DNA of 64,000 nucleotides, from the NCBI RefSeq assembly GCF_000472445.1, contig NZ_AXAJ01000001.1, positions 1,116,643 through 1,180,642 on the forward strand. Reading direction: 5' to 3'. Origin of the DNA: Burkholderia sp. WSM2230. Lineage in GTDB: Bacteria > Pseudomonadota > Gammaproteobacteria > Burkholderiales > Burkholderiaceae. Positions within the stretch are counted from its first letter, which is position 1. The number at the start of each line of letters is the position of its first letter. Below the pieces are notes generated by a model. That model ran no database searches. It was given only the letters and a program-made list of their open reading frames with translations, and was not told the origin of the DNA. This document shows, piece after piece, positions 1-8,202 of the stretch. The translations under genes and the position numbers were made by a program.

Positions 1-492
1 CCGTGCAAAAGGACCGACACAGTCAAGGGATGTCTGGCGCGGCGCGACCCCTTCGCGCGACACGCGTCTGAACGTCGGCTTCAGTCCGATGACGCCGCAA
101 CATGCGGCGGGGCAGCGCACGGAACCGCCGGTATCGGTGCCGAGGGCCGCATCGGCGAGGTGCAATCCTACCGCCGATGCCGAGCCGCTCGACGAACCGC
201 CGGGAATGCGAGCCGGATCTTGCGGGTTGACAGGCGTCCCGCTGAAGTCGTTGATTCCTGTCATGCCGAACGCGAGTTCGTGCATGTTTGCCTTGCCCGT
301 AATGCGCCAGCCTGCATTGAGGAGACGCTGCACGACTTCTGCATGCCGCGGCGCGGGCGGCGCATCGGCAAGCGCGCGGCTGGCCGCAGTCGTCGGATAG
401 CCGGCGACGTCGATGCTGTCCTTGATTGCAATTGTCGGTGCATCCGCAACGGCGTGCGAAGCGAGATCGAACATTCGGAGATAGGCGCTCAT
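1..492 (-). CDS. iacH: Amidase, IacH-like (partial, runs off the left edge)
   Basis: The minus-strand frame starting at ATG 492 encodes 164 residues and stays open to the window edge, so the C-terminal part is missing. It carries the amidase-signature triad: Lys24 in IKDSIDV, a GGSSSGSA segment at residues 98-105, and Ser124 in TDTGGS. Enzymes of this family cleave carboxamides with a Ser-cisSer-Lys triad. In iac clusters IacH is proposed to act on a ring-opened indole-acetate intermediate. Its ATG overlaps the stop of the upstream SnoaL-like gene in ATGA, which implies translational coupling. The family is certain; the iacH name rests on neighbours. Confidence 0.88.
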   Translation of the reverse strand, partial: MSAYLRMFDLASHAVADAPTIAIKDSIDVAGYPTTAASRALADAPPAPRHAEVVQRLLNAGWRITGKANMHELAFGMTGINDFSGTPVNPQDPARIPGGSSSGSASAVGLHLADAALGTDTGGSVRCPAACCGVIGLKPTFRRVSREGVAPRQTSLDCVGPFAR

Positions 493-1004
493 GCACGGAC
501 TCCTTGCGCGGGGTTCATCTGCCAGGGCGCGTCGAAAATACGCTCCGTGCGGAAGTGACGAATCAACCAGACCTCTTCACTGTGCGGCGAAGGATTGAAA
601 TCCACTTCGAGTCGCGCTGCGACGAGTTCGGCTTTCGCATCGACATAGCCGGATGCCTGCAACATGATCCAGCGGCCTTTCGCCGTGTTGCCTTGCACCT
701 CGATATGCTCGCTCGTGAGAAAGTGGACGTTCGTCGCAAAGTGCGGCGTGGGCGGCAGGTAGCGTTGCAGCATCGTGACGATGGCGCTCGGCCCCTGCAA
801 GCGGCCGAACTTGTCCGCATACTGCGGACCGATGCCTTCCCACACGGCATCATCGCTAAAAAGCGCCGCCAGCGATTCACCGTCGAGTGCGCGTGCCGGC
901 ACATCGCAGAGCGCCATGTATCGGGCAATGGTCTTGCGAACGGCGTTGTGCGCTTCCAGCAGGCGCAAGCGCAGCTGCAGGCTTTCAATGGTCGTGTCCG
1001 TCAT
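489..1004 (-). CDS. iacI: SnoaL-like / NTF2-fold protein, IacI-like
   Basis: This 171-residue protein has the compact alpha+beta composition of NTF2/SnoaL-like proteins and resembles ring-hydroxylating-dioxygenase beta subunits. Examples are the N-terminal helix with TIARYMALCD and the segment with LFSDDAVWEG. IacI is a small conserved iac protein whose exact catalytic step is not firmly established to my knowledge. It starts 3 nt after the stop of the IacB-like gene and its stop overlaps the amidase start, so it is the middle gene of a tight operon. Family call is good; assignment as IacI is by synteny. Confidence 0.82.
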   Translation of the reverse strand: MTDTTIESLQLRLRLLEAHNAVRKTIARYMALCDVPARALDGESLAALFSDDAVWEGIGPQYADKFGRLQGPSAIVTMLQRYLPPTPHFATNVHFLTSEHIEVQGNTAKGRWIMLQASGYVDAKAELVAARLEVDFNPSPHSEEVWLIRHFRTERIFDAPWQMNPAQGVRA

Positions 1005-1007
1005 GAT

Positions 1008-1388
1008 TCACGCCTCGTTGGCAACGGCGGGCGGAACCGTCAGCGCGCGCCCGACACGCGCCTCGATCTTGCCGTAGCGCCAAAGGTTGTATTCGCCCAC
1101 AGGCGTCGTGCGATACAGATTGCAGACCGCAACGGCGGTGTCGAAGTCGGCGACGTCGGCCATGATGTAGAACGTCCACGGTGCCCCTTCGGCGTTGCCA
1201 ACGACAAGCCGGTCGTCATCCATGACACCCAACACTCGTACGTTCTGCATTGCTTCGATGGCATTGAGCATGTTGCCGTACGCCCGCCATACCTCGCCGA
1301 TCTGCTCACGCGGCAAGTCGAAGAAGTTCTGCGTGACGCCGCAGCAGAAGAGTACGCGCAGCGGCAGGTTTTGAGTGTCGATCGTCAT
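1008..1388 (-). CDS. iacB: IacB-like small protein of the indoleacetate pathway
   Basis: The gene encodes 126 residues with no signal peptide or membrane segment. Start ATG 1388 follows a strong ribosome site (GAGAGG, then an A-tract). The sequence looks like a small ferredoxin-like (dimeric alpha/beta barrel type) fold, with WRAYGNMLNAIEAM and TFYIMADVADFDTAVAV segments. In iac clusters a protein of this size and position is IacB, implicated in the early steps of indole-3-acetate oxidation together with IacA and IacE. A 76-bp gap separates it from the tautomerase gene upstream. No catalytic motif can be named from sequence alone. Confidence 0.75.
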   Translation of the reverse strand: MTIDTQNLPLRVLFCCGVTQNFFDLPREQIGEVWRAYGNMLNAIEAMQNVRVLGVMDDDRLVVGNAEGAPWTFYIMADVADFDTAVAVCNLYRTTPVGEYNLWRYGKIEARVGRALTVPPAVANEA

Positions 1389-1464
1389 TTTTTTCCTCTC
1401 GAGCCGAACGACGAGTCCGGCGCCGGGATCACGGCAAACGGGTCTGACTGCGTCCGACTTCGAC

Positions 1465-1839
1465 TTATCGGCCCAACGCGCGCGCGGTCTTGCCGCCCAA
1501 TCCGAAATCGGTATTGGGGATGTCTTTGATCATGACGCGCGTGGACTGCAAAGGCACATTCAGGACGGAGGCGGTGGTCTCCGACAAATGCCTGATCAGC
1601 GCTCCTTTCTGCGCCTCTGTGCGGCCCGCAATCAAGATCGCGATAATGACCGGCAACCCAGCGGGCGTCAGCTTTCCGCCTAGCCCGATGTTCGAGGCCG
1701 GCAACTCCGACAGTAGAATGCGCACCGACTCGGCGGGCGCGCCAATGGCGTCGACGGTCGCTTGAGTCAGATCCTGGATGAGCGATGCCTTGCGCTCGTC
1801 GGAGTGACCTTGGGGCAGATAGATTTCGAGTGTCGGCAT
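1465..1839 (-). CDS. iacY: Tautomerase-superfamily protein with two fused 4-OT-like domains
   Basis: Starting at ATG 1839 the product is 124 residues and begins Met-Pro, giving the N-terminal proline used by 4-oxalocrotonate tautomerases. Two halves repeat the same plan: SVRILLSELPASNIGLGG in the first and STRVMIKDIPNTDFGLGG in the second. A TTG at 1866 would add nine residues but would bury the Pro. In P. phytofirmans PsJN a tautomerase-family gene in the iac locus was reported to help remove dioxindole-3-acetate; I recall it as iacY, from memory. It lies 23 nt downstream of iacD in the same operon. Confidence 0.78.
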   Translation of the reverse strand: MPTLEIYLPQGHSDERKASLIQDLTQATVDAIGAPAESVRILLSELPASNIGLGGKLTPAGLPVIIAILIAGRTEAQKGALIRHLSETTASVLNVPLQSTRVMIKDIPNTDFGLGGKTARALGR

Positions 1840-1862
1840 GGTCGGATAGGCGCGATTGAAGT

Positions 1863-2363
1863 TCAAAGCAGGAAGCCGATGGCGTTCAGTGCTTCGGTCG
1901 AATTAATCAGGCGGATAACTTTCTCGACGAGCATCGGCTCTCCGTTAGACATCCTGATCTTATGCGTCAGATCCGCGGCGAAAATGGTCGACAGGCCGCG
2001 CTTGTACGCAATGATGATCTGCGAGGACTTCACTTCGACGAGGTCCGCGCTATCCGAAGACCGCGTGAAGCGCGACACGGTGCGCACCGTACGCGCGGCG
2101 TCGGCGGCGGACGCCGAACAGCCGGAGGTCATACGCTGCACACGCAGTTCGCGCATGTGCTGGTCGTCGAATGCGTAGTTCAGTGTCGCTTCGTAGTCGG
2201 TTGTGTCGGGATCGATAGGCACCACATAAATGCCGTCGGGGTCCCACAGTTCGAGCCATGCGCGGTAATCGCGCCGGTCCAGAAGTTCGGCTTCGCGCCA
2301 GATGAATTCGATAGCGCGAGCAAAGGTCTGGTCGGAGAGAAGTGCGTTACGGTCGTCCATCAT
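1863..2363 (-). CDS. iacD: Rieske dioxygenase small (beta) subunit, IacD-like
   Basis: The chosen start is ATG 2363, giving 166 residues (MMDDRNALLSDQTF...). An earlier frame start would overlap iacC further, whereas 2363 gives a 4-nt ATGA overlap with the iacC stop. The protein matches ring-hydroxylating dioxygenase beta subunits in length and in segments such as EAELLDRRDYRAWLELW and the Asp/Tyr-rich VVPIDPDTTDYEATLNYAFD. It has no metal ligands, as expected for a structural subunit. It pairs with IacC to form the terminal oxygenase, fed with electrons by IacF. Confidence 0.9.
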   Translation of the reverse strand: MMDDRNALLSDQTFARAIEFIWREAELLDRRDYRAWLELWDPDGIYVVPIDPDTTDYEATLNYAFDDQHMRELRVQRMTSGCSASAADAARTVRTVSRFTRSSDSADLVEVKSSQIIIAYKRGLSTIFAADLTHKIRMSNGEPMLVEKVIRLINSTEALNAIGFLL

Positions 2364-3643
2364 GCCTGCTCCATCATTGCGCGCCATTGTCTATAGGCTT
2401 CGCGCATCCCGGTTTCGTCGGTTGCGTGCGCGGTCTTCTCTCCGTTCGATGCGGTCGTTTCGCGATTCAGCCCGCGGTTCACCAGGATAGGTACGTCGGG
2501 GCCGGCGTATGAGCCGCGCTGCACGCGTTCCCATGCTTCGGCATCGTCGGGGCTGCCGAAACCGAACGGCCCCTGAAAGTGTTCATGAATGCGCAGCCGC
2601 ACGCGGTTCGCCTCTTCGGGGCCGCCGTCCATGGCGAGCGCGACGTGGCGAATCTCCGTCTCTTCGGCCGAGATCGGGCGCAGCACGCGGAAGAACGCCA
2701 TCGACAACGCGAGGTTCGGAAACAGATTCAGATTGAAGCCGACGCCCATCAGCGAACGCACGATGCGCCGTACTTCCTCCGGCGTGTGCTTCTGCGCGAG
2801 TTGCGCGGCGAGTTCGTTGAAGCGGTCGGGCAGCGGGGCGCCGTCGTCCTTGTCCAGATCGACGATTTCCGGCACCAGTACGGCGAGGCTGTGGCCGTTG
2901 CCGAGCGAGCGGCAGAAGGCTTCTTCGCTCGTCATGAAGCTCGTGATGACGGCAGCCGTTTCGTCGTCGATAGACTTCATCCAGGACTTATGCACGACGG
3001 GAAAGTGATAGAGGTCAGTCGTGTTTTCCAGCTGGATCTTCCAGTTGCCCTTGAACTTGAACTTATGCTCGCCGTTGGCTTTGATGGGATAGCCCGCGCC
3101 TTGCTTCATGAACAGGTCGATCCATGGCTTCGCACCGCCGAGAAAGTCTTCGAGCGATTCGATGTCTTCGTTGAAGCTCGCGAAAATCAGGCCCTGATAG
3201 ACGCCCACGAGCAGCTTCTTGAGCGGCAGATCCCTTTTCTCGCATACGCCTTCGTAGCCGTCGCCGTAGGGCAGCGCGCGCAGCGTCCCGTCGAGCGCGT
3301 ACGACCAGCTGTGATACGGGCACGTGAAGCCTTTCGCATTGCCCTTGTGCTCTTCGCACACGGTCGCACCGCGATGACGGCAGCGATTCTGCAGTACGTT
3401 CACGGCTCCCGTTTTGTCCCGCACGACGATGACCGGCTGGCGGCCGATGGTCGTCGTGACGAAGTCGCCGGGCTTCGGCAACTCGCTGTCATGAGCAACC
3501 CACACCCACGTCTTGTAGAAGATGCGTTCGAGTTCTTCCTCGAAGAGCTGCGGATCGTAGTACAGCGAAGGCGCAATGCGATCGGACTGCGCGCGCTTTG
3601 CGAGCGCGCTCGTGTCGATGGTTTGATAGGTCGGCGTACTCAT
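2360..3643 (-). CDS. iacC: Rieske dioxygenase large (alpha) subunit, IacC-like
   Basis: The product has 427 residues from ATG 3643, which has AGGA upstream. Rieske [2Fe-2S] ligands are Cys88, His90, Cys108 and His111 in CRH...CPYH. The mononuclear iron site is the N-x2-D-x2-H-x4-H motif at Asn207/Asp210/His213/His218. This is the catalytic subunit of a two-subunit ring-hydroxylating dioxygenase. In indoleacetate degradation IacCD acts downstream of the IacA-type hydroxylation, on the route to catechol. It is the first gene of the iacC-D-tautomerase-B-I-H operon and is transcribed divergently from a LysR gene. Confidence 0.92.
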   Translation of the reverse strand: MSTPTYQTIDTSALAKRAQSDRIAPSLYYDPQLFEEELERIFYKTWVWVAHDSELPKPGDFVTTTIGRQPVIVVRDKTGAVNVLQNRCRHRGATVCEEHKGNAKGFTCPYHSWSYALDGTLRALPYGDGYEGVCEKRDLPLKKLLVGVYQGLIFASFNEDIESLEDFLGGAKPWIDLFMKQGAGYPIKANGEHKFKFKGNWKIQLENTTDLYHFPVVHKSWMKSIDDETAAVITSFMTSEEAFCRSLGNGHSLAVLVPEIVDLDKDDGAPLPDRFNELAAQLAQKHTPEEVRRIVRSLMGVGFNLNLFPNLALSMAFFRVLRPISAEETEIRHVALAMDGGPEEANRVRLRIHEHFQGPFGFGSPDDAEAWERVQRGSYAGPDVPILVNRGLNRETTASNGEKTAHATDETGMREAYRQWRAMMEQA

Positions 3644-3669
3644 CGTATTCCTGGGGAGAAGTTGAGTGG

Positions 3670-3785
3670 CTGATTGAGCGACTAACACGAGCCTGGCCGT
3701 GCACTCGGCGCATCCTCTCGTTGACATGAGTCTCGCTTTTCGAAGATCATGCGTCAAATCGATTAAAAACGGGTCGCTCAATCAG
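3670..3785. promoter_or_regulatory. 13-bp inverted repeat in the iacC/lysR divergent promoter
   Basis: A perfect 13-bp sequence, CTGATTGAGCGAC, occurs at 3670-3682 and in inverted orientation at 3773-3785, about 90 bp apart. The two arms flank the AT-rich element at 3751-3769. The spacing would suit DNA looping or two regulator dimers. Its position between iacC and the LysR gene makes a regulatory role likely, but binding is inferred. Confidence 0.5.
3751..3769 (-). promoter_or_regulatory. Putative iac/cat box upstream of iacC
   Basis: In iacC sense the site reads TTTTTAATCGATTTGACGC and lies 107 nt before the iacC start. Related sites in the same orientation precede iacF (5773-5790), both MFS genes (7191-7210 and 12103-12123) and catB (12724-12740). 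The shared core is C(G/T)A(A)TTTGAC. It is a candidate binding site for one of the two LysR regulators. Confidence 0.5.
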
Positions 3786-3812
3786 TGCGGCCGATATCTG
3801 GAACTGTCTGCC

Positions 3813-4733
3813 ATGACCTCCATCGACCACATCGATCTCAATCTTCTGCGCGTTTTCCAGGCTATCGTGGAAGAGCGCAGCCTGACGCGCGCAGGCGAGC
3901 GGCTCGCGCTCTCGCAACCGGCGGTCAGCTATTCGCTCGGGCGATTGCGCACCTTGTTCGACGACACGCTGTTCATCCGCACGCGGGCGGGCATGCAGCC
4001 CACGCCCGTCGCGCTGGAGTTGGCCGAGATCGTGGGACGCGCGCTCGATACCGTGCGGCAGGCTTTGCGTTATGCCGAACGCTTCGATCCGGCGACGAGC
4101 ACGCGAACATTTCGCCTGTCGCTGTCGGATGCAGGGGAGATGGCGTATCTCCCAGCCATCTGCGCCGCGTTACACGACGCCGCGCCGCGCGCGAAGCTGG
4201 TCGTTGAGCCATTGCCCATTGAAGAGATAGAAGAGGCGTTGCGCTCGAGTCGGCTGGATTTTGCGATCGGCAACTTGCCTTCGCTGTTGCCGCGCACGCG
4301 CCATTGCGTGCTCTTCGAGGAATCGTATGTGTGCATGACGCGCGAACGCGACGATCTGCCCGAAGGCAAGAAGCTCAAACTCGAGCATTTTCTTGCTGCC
4401 TCACACGTTCAGGTTCGCTCGATCGAGCACAGCCATGACGCGCTGGACGACGCGCTGCGCGGACAAGGCGTCGGGCGCAATATCGCACTGGCGCTACCGC
4501 ATTTCGTGGCGGTGCCCGGCGTGCTGGCTGCAACGGACCTGTTCGCCACGCTGCCGGAAAAGCTCGCACATATCCTCAATCGAGGCGACGCGTTCCGCAT
4601 CTACGCAATGCCGGTGCCGCTGCCGAGAGTGGCCGTGACCATGCACTGGCACGAGCACTTCCACGAGGACGAAGGCCTCGCGTGGATGCGCAGCCTCATG
4701 ACCGACACCCTCGCGAGCTTCAAGAAGATGTGA
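3813..4733 (+). CDS. LysR-family transcriptional regulator of the iac locus
   Basis: From ATG 3813 the protein has 306 residues. An N-terminal winged helix-turn-helix (residues ~8-66, with AGERLALSQPAVSYSLGRLR) is followed by a LysR effector-binding domain. It is divergent from iacC and convergent with iacF, whose stop lies 6 nt away. A LysR regulator responding to dioxindole-3-acetate has been reported for the PsJN iac genes. This one or its paralogue at 7240-8160 (clearly related sequence) is the likely counterpart. Upstream ATG codons exist but would add a non-conserved tail. Confidence 0.88.
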   Translation: MTSIDHIDLNLLRVFQAIVEERSLTRAGERLALSQPAVSYSLGRLRTLFDDTLFIRTRAGMQPTPVALELAEIVGRALDTVRQALRYAERFDPATSTRTFRLSLSDAGEMAYLPAICAALHDAAPRAKLVVEPLPIEEIEEALRSSRLDFAIGNLPSLLPRTRHCVLFEESYVCMTRERDDLPEGKKLKLEHFLAASHVQVRSIEHSHDALDDALRGQGVGRNIALALPHFVAVPGVLAATDLFATLPEKLAHILNRGDAFRIYAMPVPLPRVAVTMHWHEHFHEDEGLAWMRSLMTDTLASFKKM

Positions 4734-4739
4734 TCGCGC

Positions 4740-5708
4740 TCAGAGATCGAGCACCAGCACAGGTGAGCGAGAACGCGACACGCAGCAGCAGATTACCGTG
4801 TTGCTCGCACGTTCTGCTTTGCTCAGGCAGTGATCGCGATGTTCGGGTTCGCCGCTCACGACATCGACCATGCACGTACCGCACACGCCTTCGCCGCACG
4901 ACGTATCGACTTCGATGCCGATGGAGGCGAGCGCGTCGACGATGGACGTACTCTTGTCCACGCGAACCGTTTGTCCGCTGCTTGCGAGTTGCACCTCGAA
5001 GCTGTCCAGCGACGTTTCGGCCGCCACGGTGGGCTCGGCCTTGAAGCGCTCGAGATGAATCGCATCCGCAGGCAGGCGGGCTTTTGCCGTCTCCACGACA
5101 GCATCCATGAAGGCGCTCGGGCCGCACGTGTAGACATGCGCGTCAGGACCGGCATCGCTGATACATTCGGCGAGCTTGCTACGCTGTTGATTCCGCTCGA
5201 CGCCGAAATGCAGTTTCACGTGGGCGCTGAACGGTGCGCGCGTCAGCAGCGTCATGAAAGCCGCGTGCGCCTCGCTGCGCGCGAAGTAGTGCAGCGTGAA
5301 GCGCGCATCGCTCGCAACGAGCCGATACGCCATCGACAGCAATGGCGTGATGCCGATGCCCGCGGCAATCAGAATGTGCTCGCTTGCCGCCGGGTCGAGC
5401 TGGAAGAGATTGCGCGGCGCGCCGACGGCCAGTTCGGTGCCCACGGTCACTTCTTCGTGAAGCGAACGAGAACCGCCGCGCGACTGCTCTTCCTTCTTCA
5501 CCGCGAAGATCTGCGTCTCGAGACAGGCGGGATCGCCGCAAAGCGAATACTGACGTGTCACGCCCGAAGGACTGGTGACGTCGATATGCGCACCCGGCTC
5601 GTAGGGTTCGAACGGCGCGCCGTCGATTCTGGAGACGCTGAACGACCGCACGCCATGCGCTTCCTCGCGCAACGCGTCGACTCGGACTTTCACGGTGTGA
5701 GCTTGCAT
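4740..5708 (-). CDS. iacF: Phthalate-dioxygenase-reductase-type ferredoxin reductase, IacF-like
   Basis: The product is 322 residues, with start ATG 5708 behind AAAGGAAGG. Domain order is a flavin domain with RQYSL at residues 52-56, an NAD domain with GIGITP at 117-122 and CGPSAFMD at about 195, then a C-terminal plant-type [2Fe-2S] domain. The cluster ligands are Cys271, Cys276, Cys279 and Cys309, fitting C-x4-C-x2-C-x29-C. It passes electrons from NAD(P)H to the IacCD oxygenase. It is separated from the oxygenase genes by a LysR gene and has its own promoter box. Confidence 0.92.
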   Translation of the reverse strand: MQAHTVKVRVDALREEAHGVRSFSVSRIDGAPFEPYEPGAHIDVTSPSGVTRQYSLCGDPACLETQIFAVKKEEQSRGGSRSLHEEVTVGTELAVGAPRNLFQLDPAASEHILIAAGIGITPLLSMAYRLVASDARFTLHYFARSEAHAAFMTLLTRAPFSAHVKLHFGVERNQQRSKLAECISDAGPDAHVYTCGPSAFMDAVVETAKARLPADAIHLERFKAEPTVAAETSLDSFEVQLASSGQTVRVDKSTSIVDALASIGIEVDTSCGEGVCGTCMVDVVSGEPEHRDHCLSKAERASNTVICCCVSRSRSPVLVLDL

Positions 5709-5772
5709 GATCGCCTTCCTTTCGAGGTGTTTCCTGAAACCATGCGTCGATGGTAGTCCCGGCCGTCGAATA

Positions 5773-5790
5773 AGCAAAATAGATTAAAAA
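5773..5790 (-). promoter_or_regulatory. Putative iac/cat box upstream of iacF
   Basis: In iacF sense the site reads TTTTTAATCTATTTTGCT, 64 nt before the start codon. The first nine bases match the iacC site exactly, but the 3' part diverges from TTTGAC. This is the weakest of the five sites. Confidence 0.4.
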
Positions 5791-5801
5791 TCCAGTGTCC
5801 A

Positions 5802-7112
5802 TCAACGTGACTGATGACGAGTTTCGCGCGTGAAGCGCAGCGTGACGACCGTGATAAGACTGAGCATGATGAGGAACACGGCGACAGGCCAGGACGCGTG
5901 ATAGTGCGACAGCAAGGCGGTGGCAAGCAGCGGCGACAGACCGCCTGCGAAAATCGAGGCCACTTCATGCCCGAGCGCGACGCCGGAGTAGCGCACTTCC
6001 GTGCTGAACAACTCGCCGACGAGGGCAGGCAAGGTGCCGATCATCGCGCCGTGACAGACGGCAGTGCCGAGCACCAGTCCAAGCCAGATGAGCGGGGTCG
6101 CATGCGTGTCGAGCAGCCAGAAGAACGGGAATGCCATCACCGCAAGCGAAGCGGCGCCGATCATGTACACAGGCTTGCGTCCGATGCGATCGGAGAGCTT
6201 GCCCCACAGCACCATCGCGATCATTTCGACGATCATGGCAAGCATGACTCCGGTGAGCATCGTCGAATTGGGAATGCCGACGAACTTGCCGTACACGAGC
6301 GAAAACGCGAGGAAGATATAGGCCCCGCCGTTTTCCGCGACACGCAGGCCCATCGCCACCAGGATTTCCTTCGGATGACGCTTGATGGCTTCGAGCACCG
6401 GCATGTGCGATGTCTTGCCCGCTTCTTCCGCGTTCTCGAAGTCGCGGCTCTCCGGCAGGCTGTGCCGGATGTAGACGCCGAGCGCAAAGATCACGATGCT
6501 CGCGAGAAAGGGCAGACGCCATCCCCAGGAGATGAACTGCTCGTGTGGCAACGCCTGCACTGCGAGAAACGCCGCGGAGGACAGCACGAAACCGCCGCCC
6601 ACGCCGAGCTGACTCCACGCGGCGTAATAGCCGCGCTTCTCGGGCGGCGCGTTCTCGCTGATCATCAGTACACCTCCGCCCCATTCGCCGCCGGACGCAA
6701 TGCCTTGCAGCAGGCGAAGTGCGACGAGCGCGACCGGGGCCCAATGACCGACGTGATCGTAAGTCGGCAACAAGCCGATGCCGAAGGTCGCGAAACCCAT
6801 GATGAGCAGCGTCCAGACGAGCGACGCGCGCCGTCCGTAACGGTCGCCAATATGGCCGAACACGATACCGCCGAGCGGCCGCGCGACGAAGCCCATGGCG
6901 AACGCAGCGAACGCGCCGAGCGTGCCGATCAGCGGATCGGCGTTGGCCGGGAAAAACAGCTTGCCGAATACGAGCGCGGCCGCTGTGCCGTAGACGAAGA
7001 AGTCGTACCACTCCATCGCATTGCCCGCGACCGACGCAATGACGATACGTTTGAGGGCGCGGTCCGGCATTGCTGCGCTGGTTGCGGCGGTCGGGGTAGG
7101 AACTGTTGCCAT
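5802..7112 (-). CDS. MFS transporter, metabolite:H+ symporter (MHS) family
   Basis: The product is about 436 residues from ATG 7112; ATG 7124 is an alternative and neither has a strong ribosome site. Signs of the MHS family are NAMEWYDFFVYGTAAAL at the first helix and GHIGDRYGRRASLV in the loop after helix 2, with the second RxGRK-like motif (DRIGRKPVY) in the C half. Twelve membrane helices are expected in the inner membrane. It likely imports indoleacetate or a related acid. It shares the family and locus with the transporter at 10647-12014, so the two may serve different intermediates. Confidence 0.88.
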   Translation of the reverse strand: MATVPTPTAATSAAMPDRALKRIVIASVAGNAMEWYDFFVYGTAAALVFGKLFFPANADPLIGTLGAFAAFAMGFVARPLGGIVFGHIGDRYGRRASLVWTLLIMGFATFGIGLLPTYDHVGHWAPVALVALRLLQGIASGGEWGGGVLMISENAPPEKRGYYAAWSQLGVGGGFVLSSAAFLAVQALPHEQFISWGWRLPFLASIVIFALGVYIRHSLPESRDFENAEEAGKTSHMPVLEAIKRHPKEILVAMGLRVAENGGAYIFLAFSLVYGKFVGIPNSTMLTGVMLAMIVEMIAMVLWGKLSDRIGRKPVYMIGAASLAVMAFPFFWLLDTHATPLIWLGLVLGTAVCHGAMIGTLPALVGELFSTEVRYSGVALGHEVASIFAGGLSPLLATALLSHYHASWPVAVFLIMLSLITVVTLRFTRETRHQSR

Positions 7113-7190
7113 GTCTGCTCGCATCGAAAGAGTAGGACTGCGGCCTTGAAGGCTTCGCATAGCAAGCAGTGTCGAGGCGAGTCCGCCCGT

Positions 7191-7210
7191 CGTCAAATTC
7201 GCCGAAAAGA
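7191..7210 (-). promoter_or_regulatory. Putative iac/cat box upstream of the first MFS gene
   Basis: In MFS-gene sense the site reads TCTTTTCGGCGAATTTGACG, 78 nt before ATG 7112. It contains the full GAATTTGACG core shared with the site at 12103-12123. Confidence 0.45.
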
Positions 7211-7239
7211 CGTCGTGATATCAGCGCAGCAAATGAACG

Positions 7240-8160
7240 TCACTCCTCGGGCTGACGAAACATCGCGGAGATGGTCTCCCGCAACCACGCGACGCCGGGA
7301 TCGTTGGCAAACTGAGTGTGCGAGTGAATCTGTATTTCGATGGGCGGCAGAGCGAACGGCAAGGGCAGAATGCGGAATGCCTTGCCACGGTTGAAGCGCC
7401 GCGCAATGCTCTTCGGGAAGATAACGGCGAGGTCCGTGTTCATCACGATTTCGGGCGCCACGACGAAATGCGGCAGCCGGAGCACGACATCGCGCTTGAA
7501 ATTGAGTTCGTCGAGCCATTGCTCGACCATGCGATGGCCGGTGGCGTTGGTGCTCGCGTAGACGTAGCGCAAGGCGGCCAGGTCTTCGCGCGTGGGCCGC
7601 GATTTGCCTAAGGGATGATTGGCGCGCACCACGCAGACATGCTCGTCGACGAATAACGTCTGGCTCACACACCCCGCGTCGAGACCCGGCACGTAGCCCA
7701 GAGCAAGATCGATCTCTCCGGCGCGCATGGCTGCGCTCACGGATTCCACCGGAACATTGACGACTTCGATGCGAATGCCGCGCGCCTCGCGATCGAGCAA
7801 CGCGAGAAGCGGTGGCAGAAAAAAGAACTCCGACATGTCCGACATCGAGATGCGAAAGACGCGCCGCGCCGTCGAAGGTTCGAACCTGGCAAGCTGCTGG
7901 ACCGCCTCGTTGATGATCGACAACGCTTGCGCGAGCGGCGGGTACAACCGATGCGCCGCATCGGTCGGCACCATGCCGGTGGGCGTGCGCACGAAGAGCG
8001 GATCATTGAAGATCGTGCGTAAGCGCCGCAGCGCGTGACTGACCGCAGGCTGCGTCAACTCGAGACGGTCGCCGGCGGCAGTGAGGCTGCGCAGATCCCA
8101 GATGGCAAGGAATACGCGCAGCAGATTCAGATCGGCGAGACCGAGGTTCAGCTTCGTCAT
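7240..8160 (-). CDS. LysR-family transcriptional regulator (second in the iac locus)
   Basis: The 306-residue protein has an N-terminal helix-turn-helix (AGDRLELTQPAVSHALRRLR, about residues 29-48) and a substrate-binding-like effector domain. It is plainly paralogous to the LysR protein at 3813-4733; both share the LNLLRVF start and an LPHFVxxP segment near residue 230. It lies between the EthD-like gene and an MFS gene on the same strand, so it may be partly co-transcribed with iacA-iacG. It probably senses a pathway intermediate. Confidence 0.87.
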   Translation of the reverse strand: MTKLNLGLADLNLLRVFLAIWDLRSLTAAGDRLELTQPAVSHALRRLRTIFNDPLFVRTPTGMVPTDAAHRLYPPLAQALSIINEAVQQLARFEPSTARRVFRISMSDMSEFFFLPPLLALLDREARGIRIEVVNVPVESVSAAMRAGEIDLALGYVPGLDAGCVSQTLFVDEHVCVVRANHPLGKSRPTREDLAALRYVYASTNATGHRMVEQWLDELNFKRDVVLRLPHFVVAPEIVMNTDLAVIFPKSIARRFNRGKAFRILPLPFALPPIEIQIHSHTQFANDPGVAWLRETISAMFRQPEE

Positions 8161-8202
8161 ACGGTTGACTCACGAACGAGCGCATGGTCCGCCATGCAGC
8201 GA

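Noticed and set aside
23..496. 157-codon minus-strand frame at the left edge
   Set aside because: It overlaps the amidase in another frame and is Arg/Cys-rich with no family pattern; the amidase frame from 492 is clearly the real one.
5814..7394. 526-codon plus-strand frame antisense to the first MFS gene
   Set aside because: Its Arg/His/Asp-rich composition is typical of the mirror frame of a high-GC gene; the minus strand encodes a clear MHS transporter.
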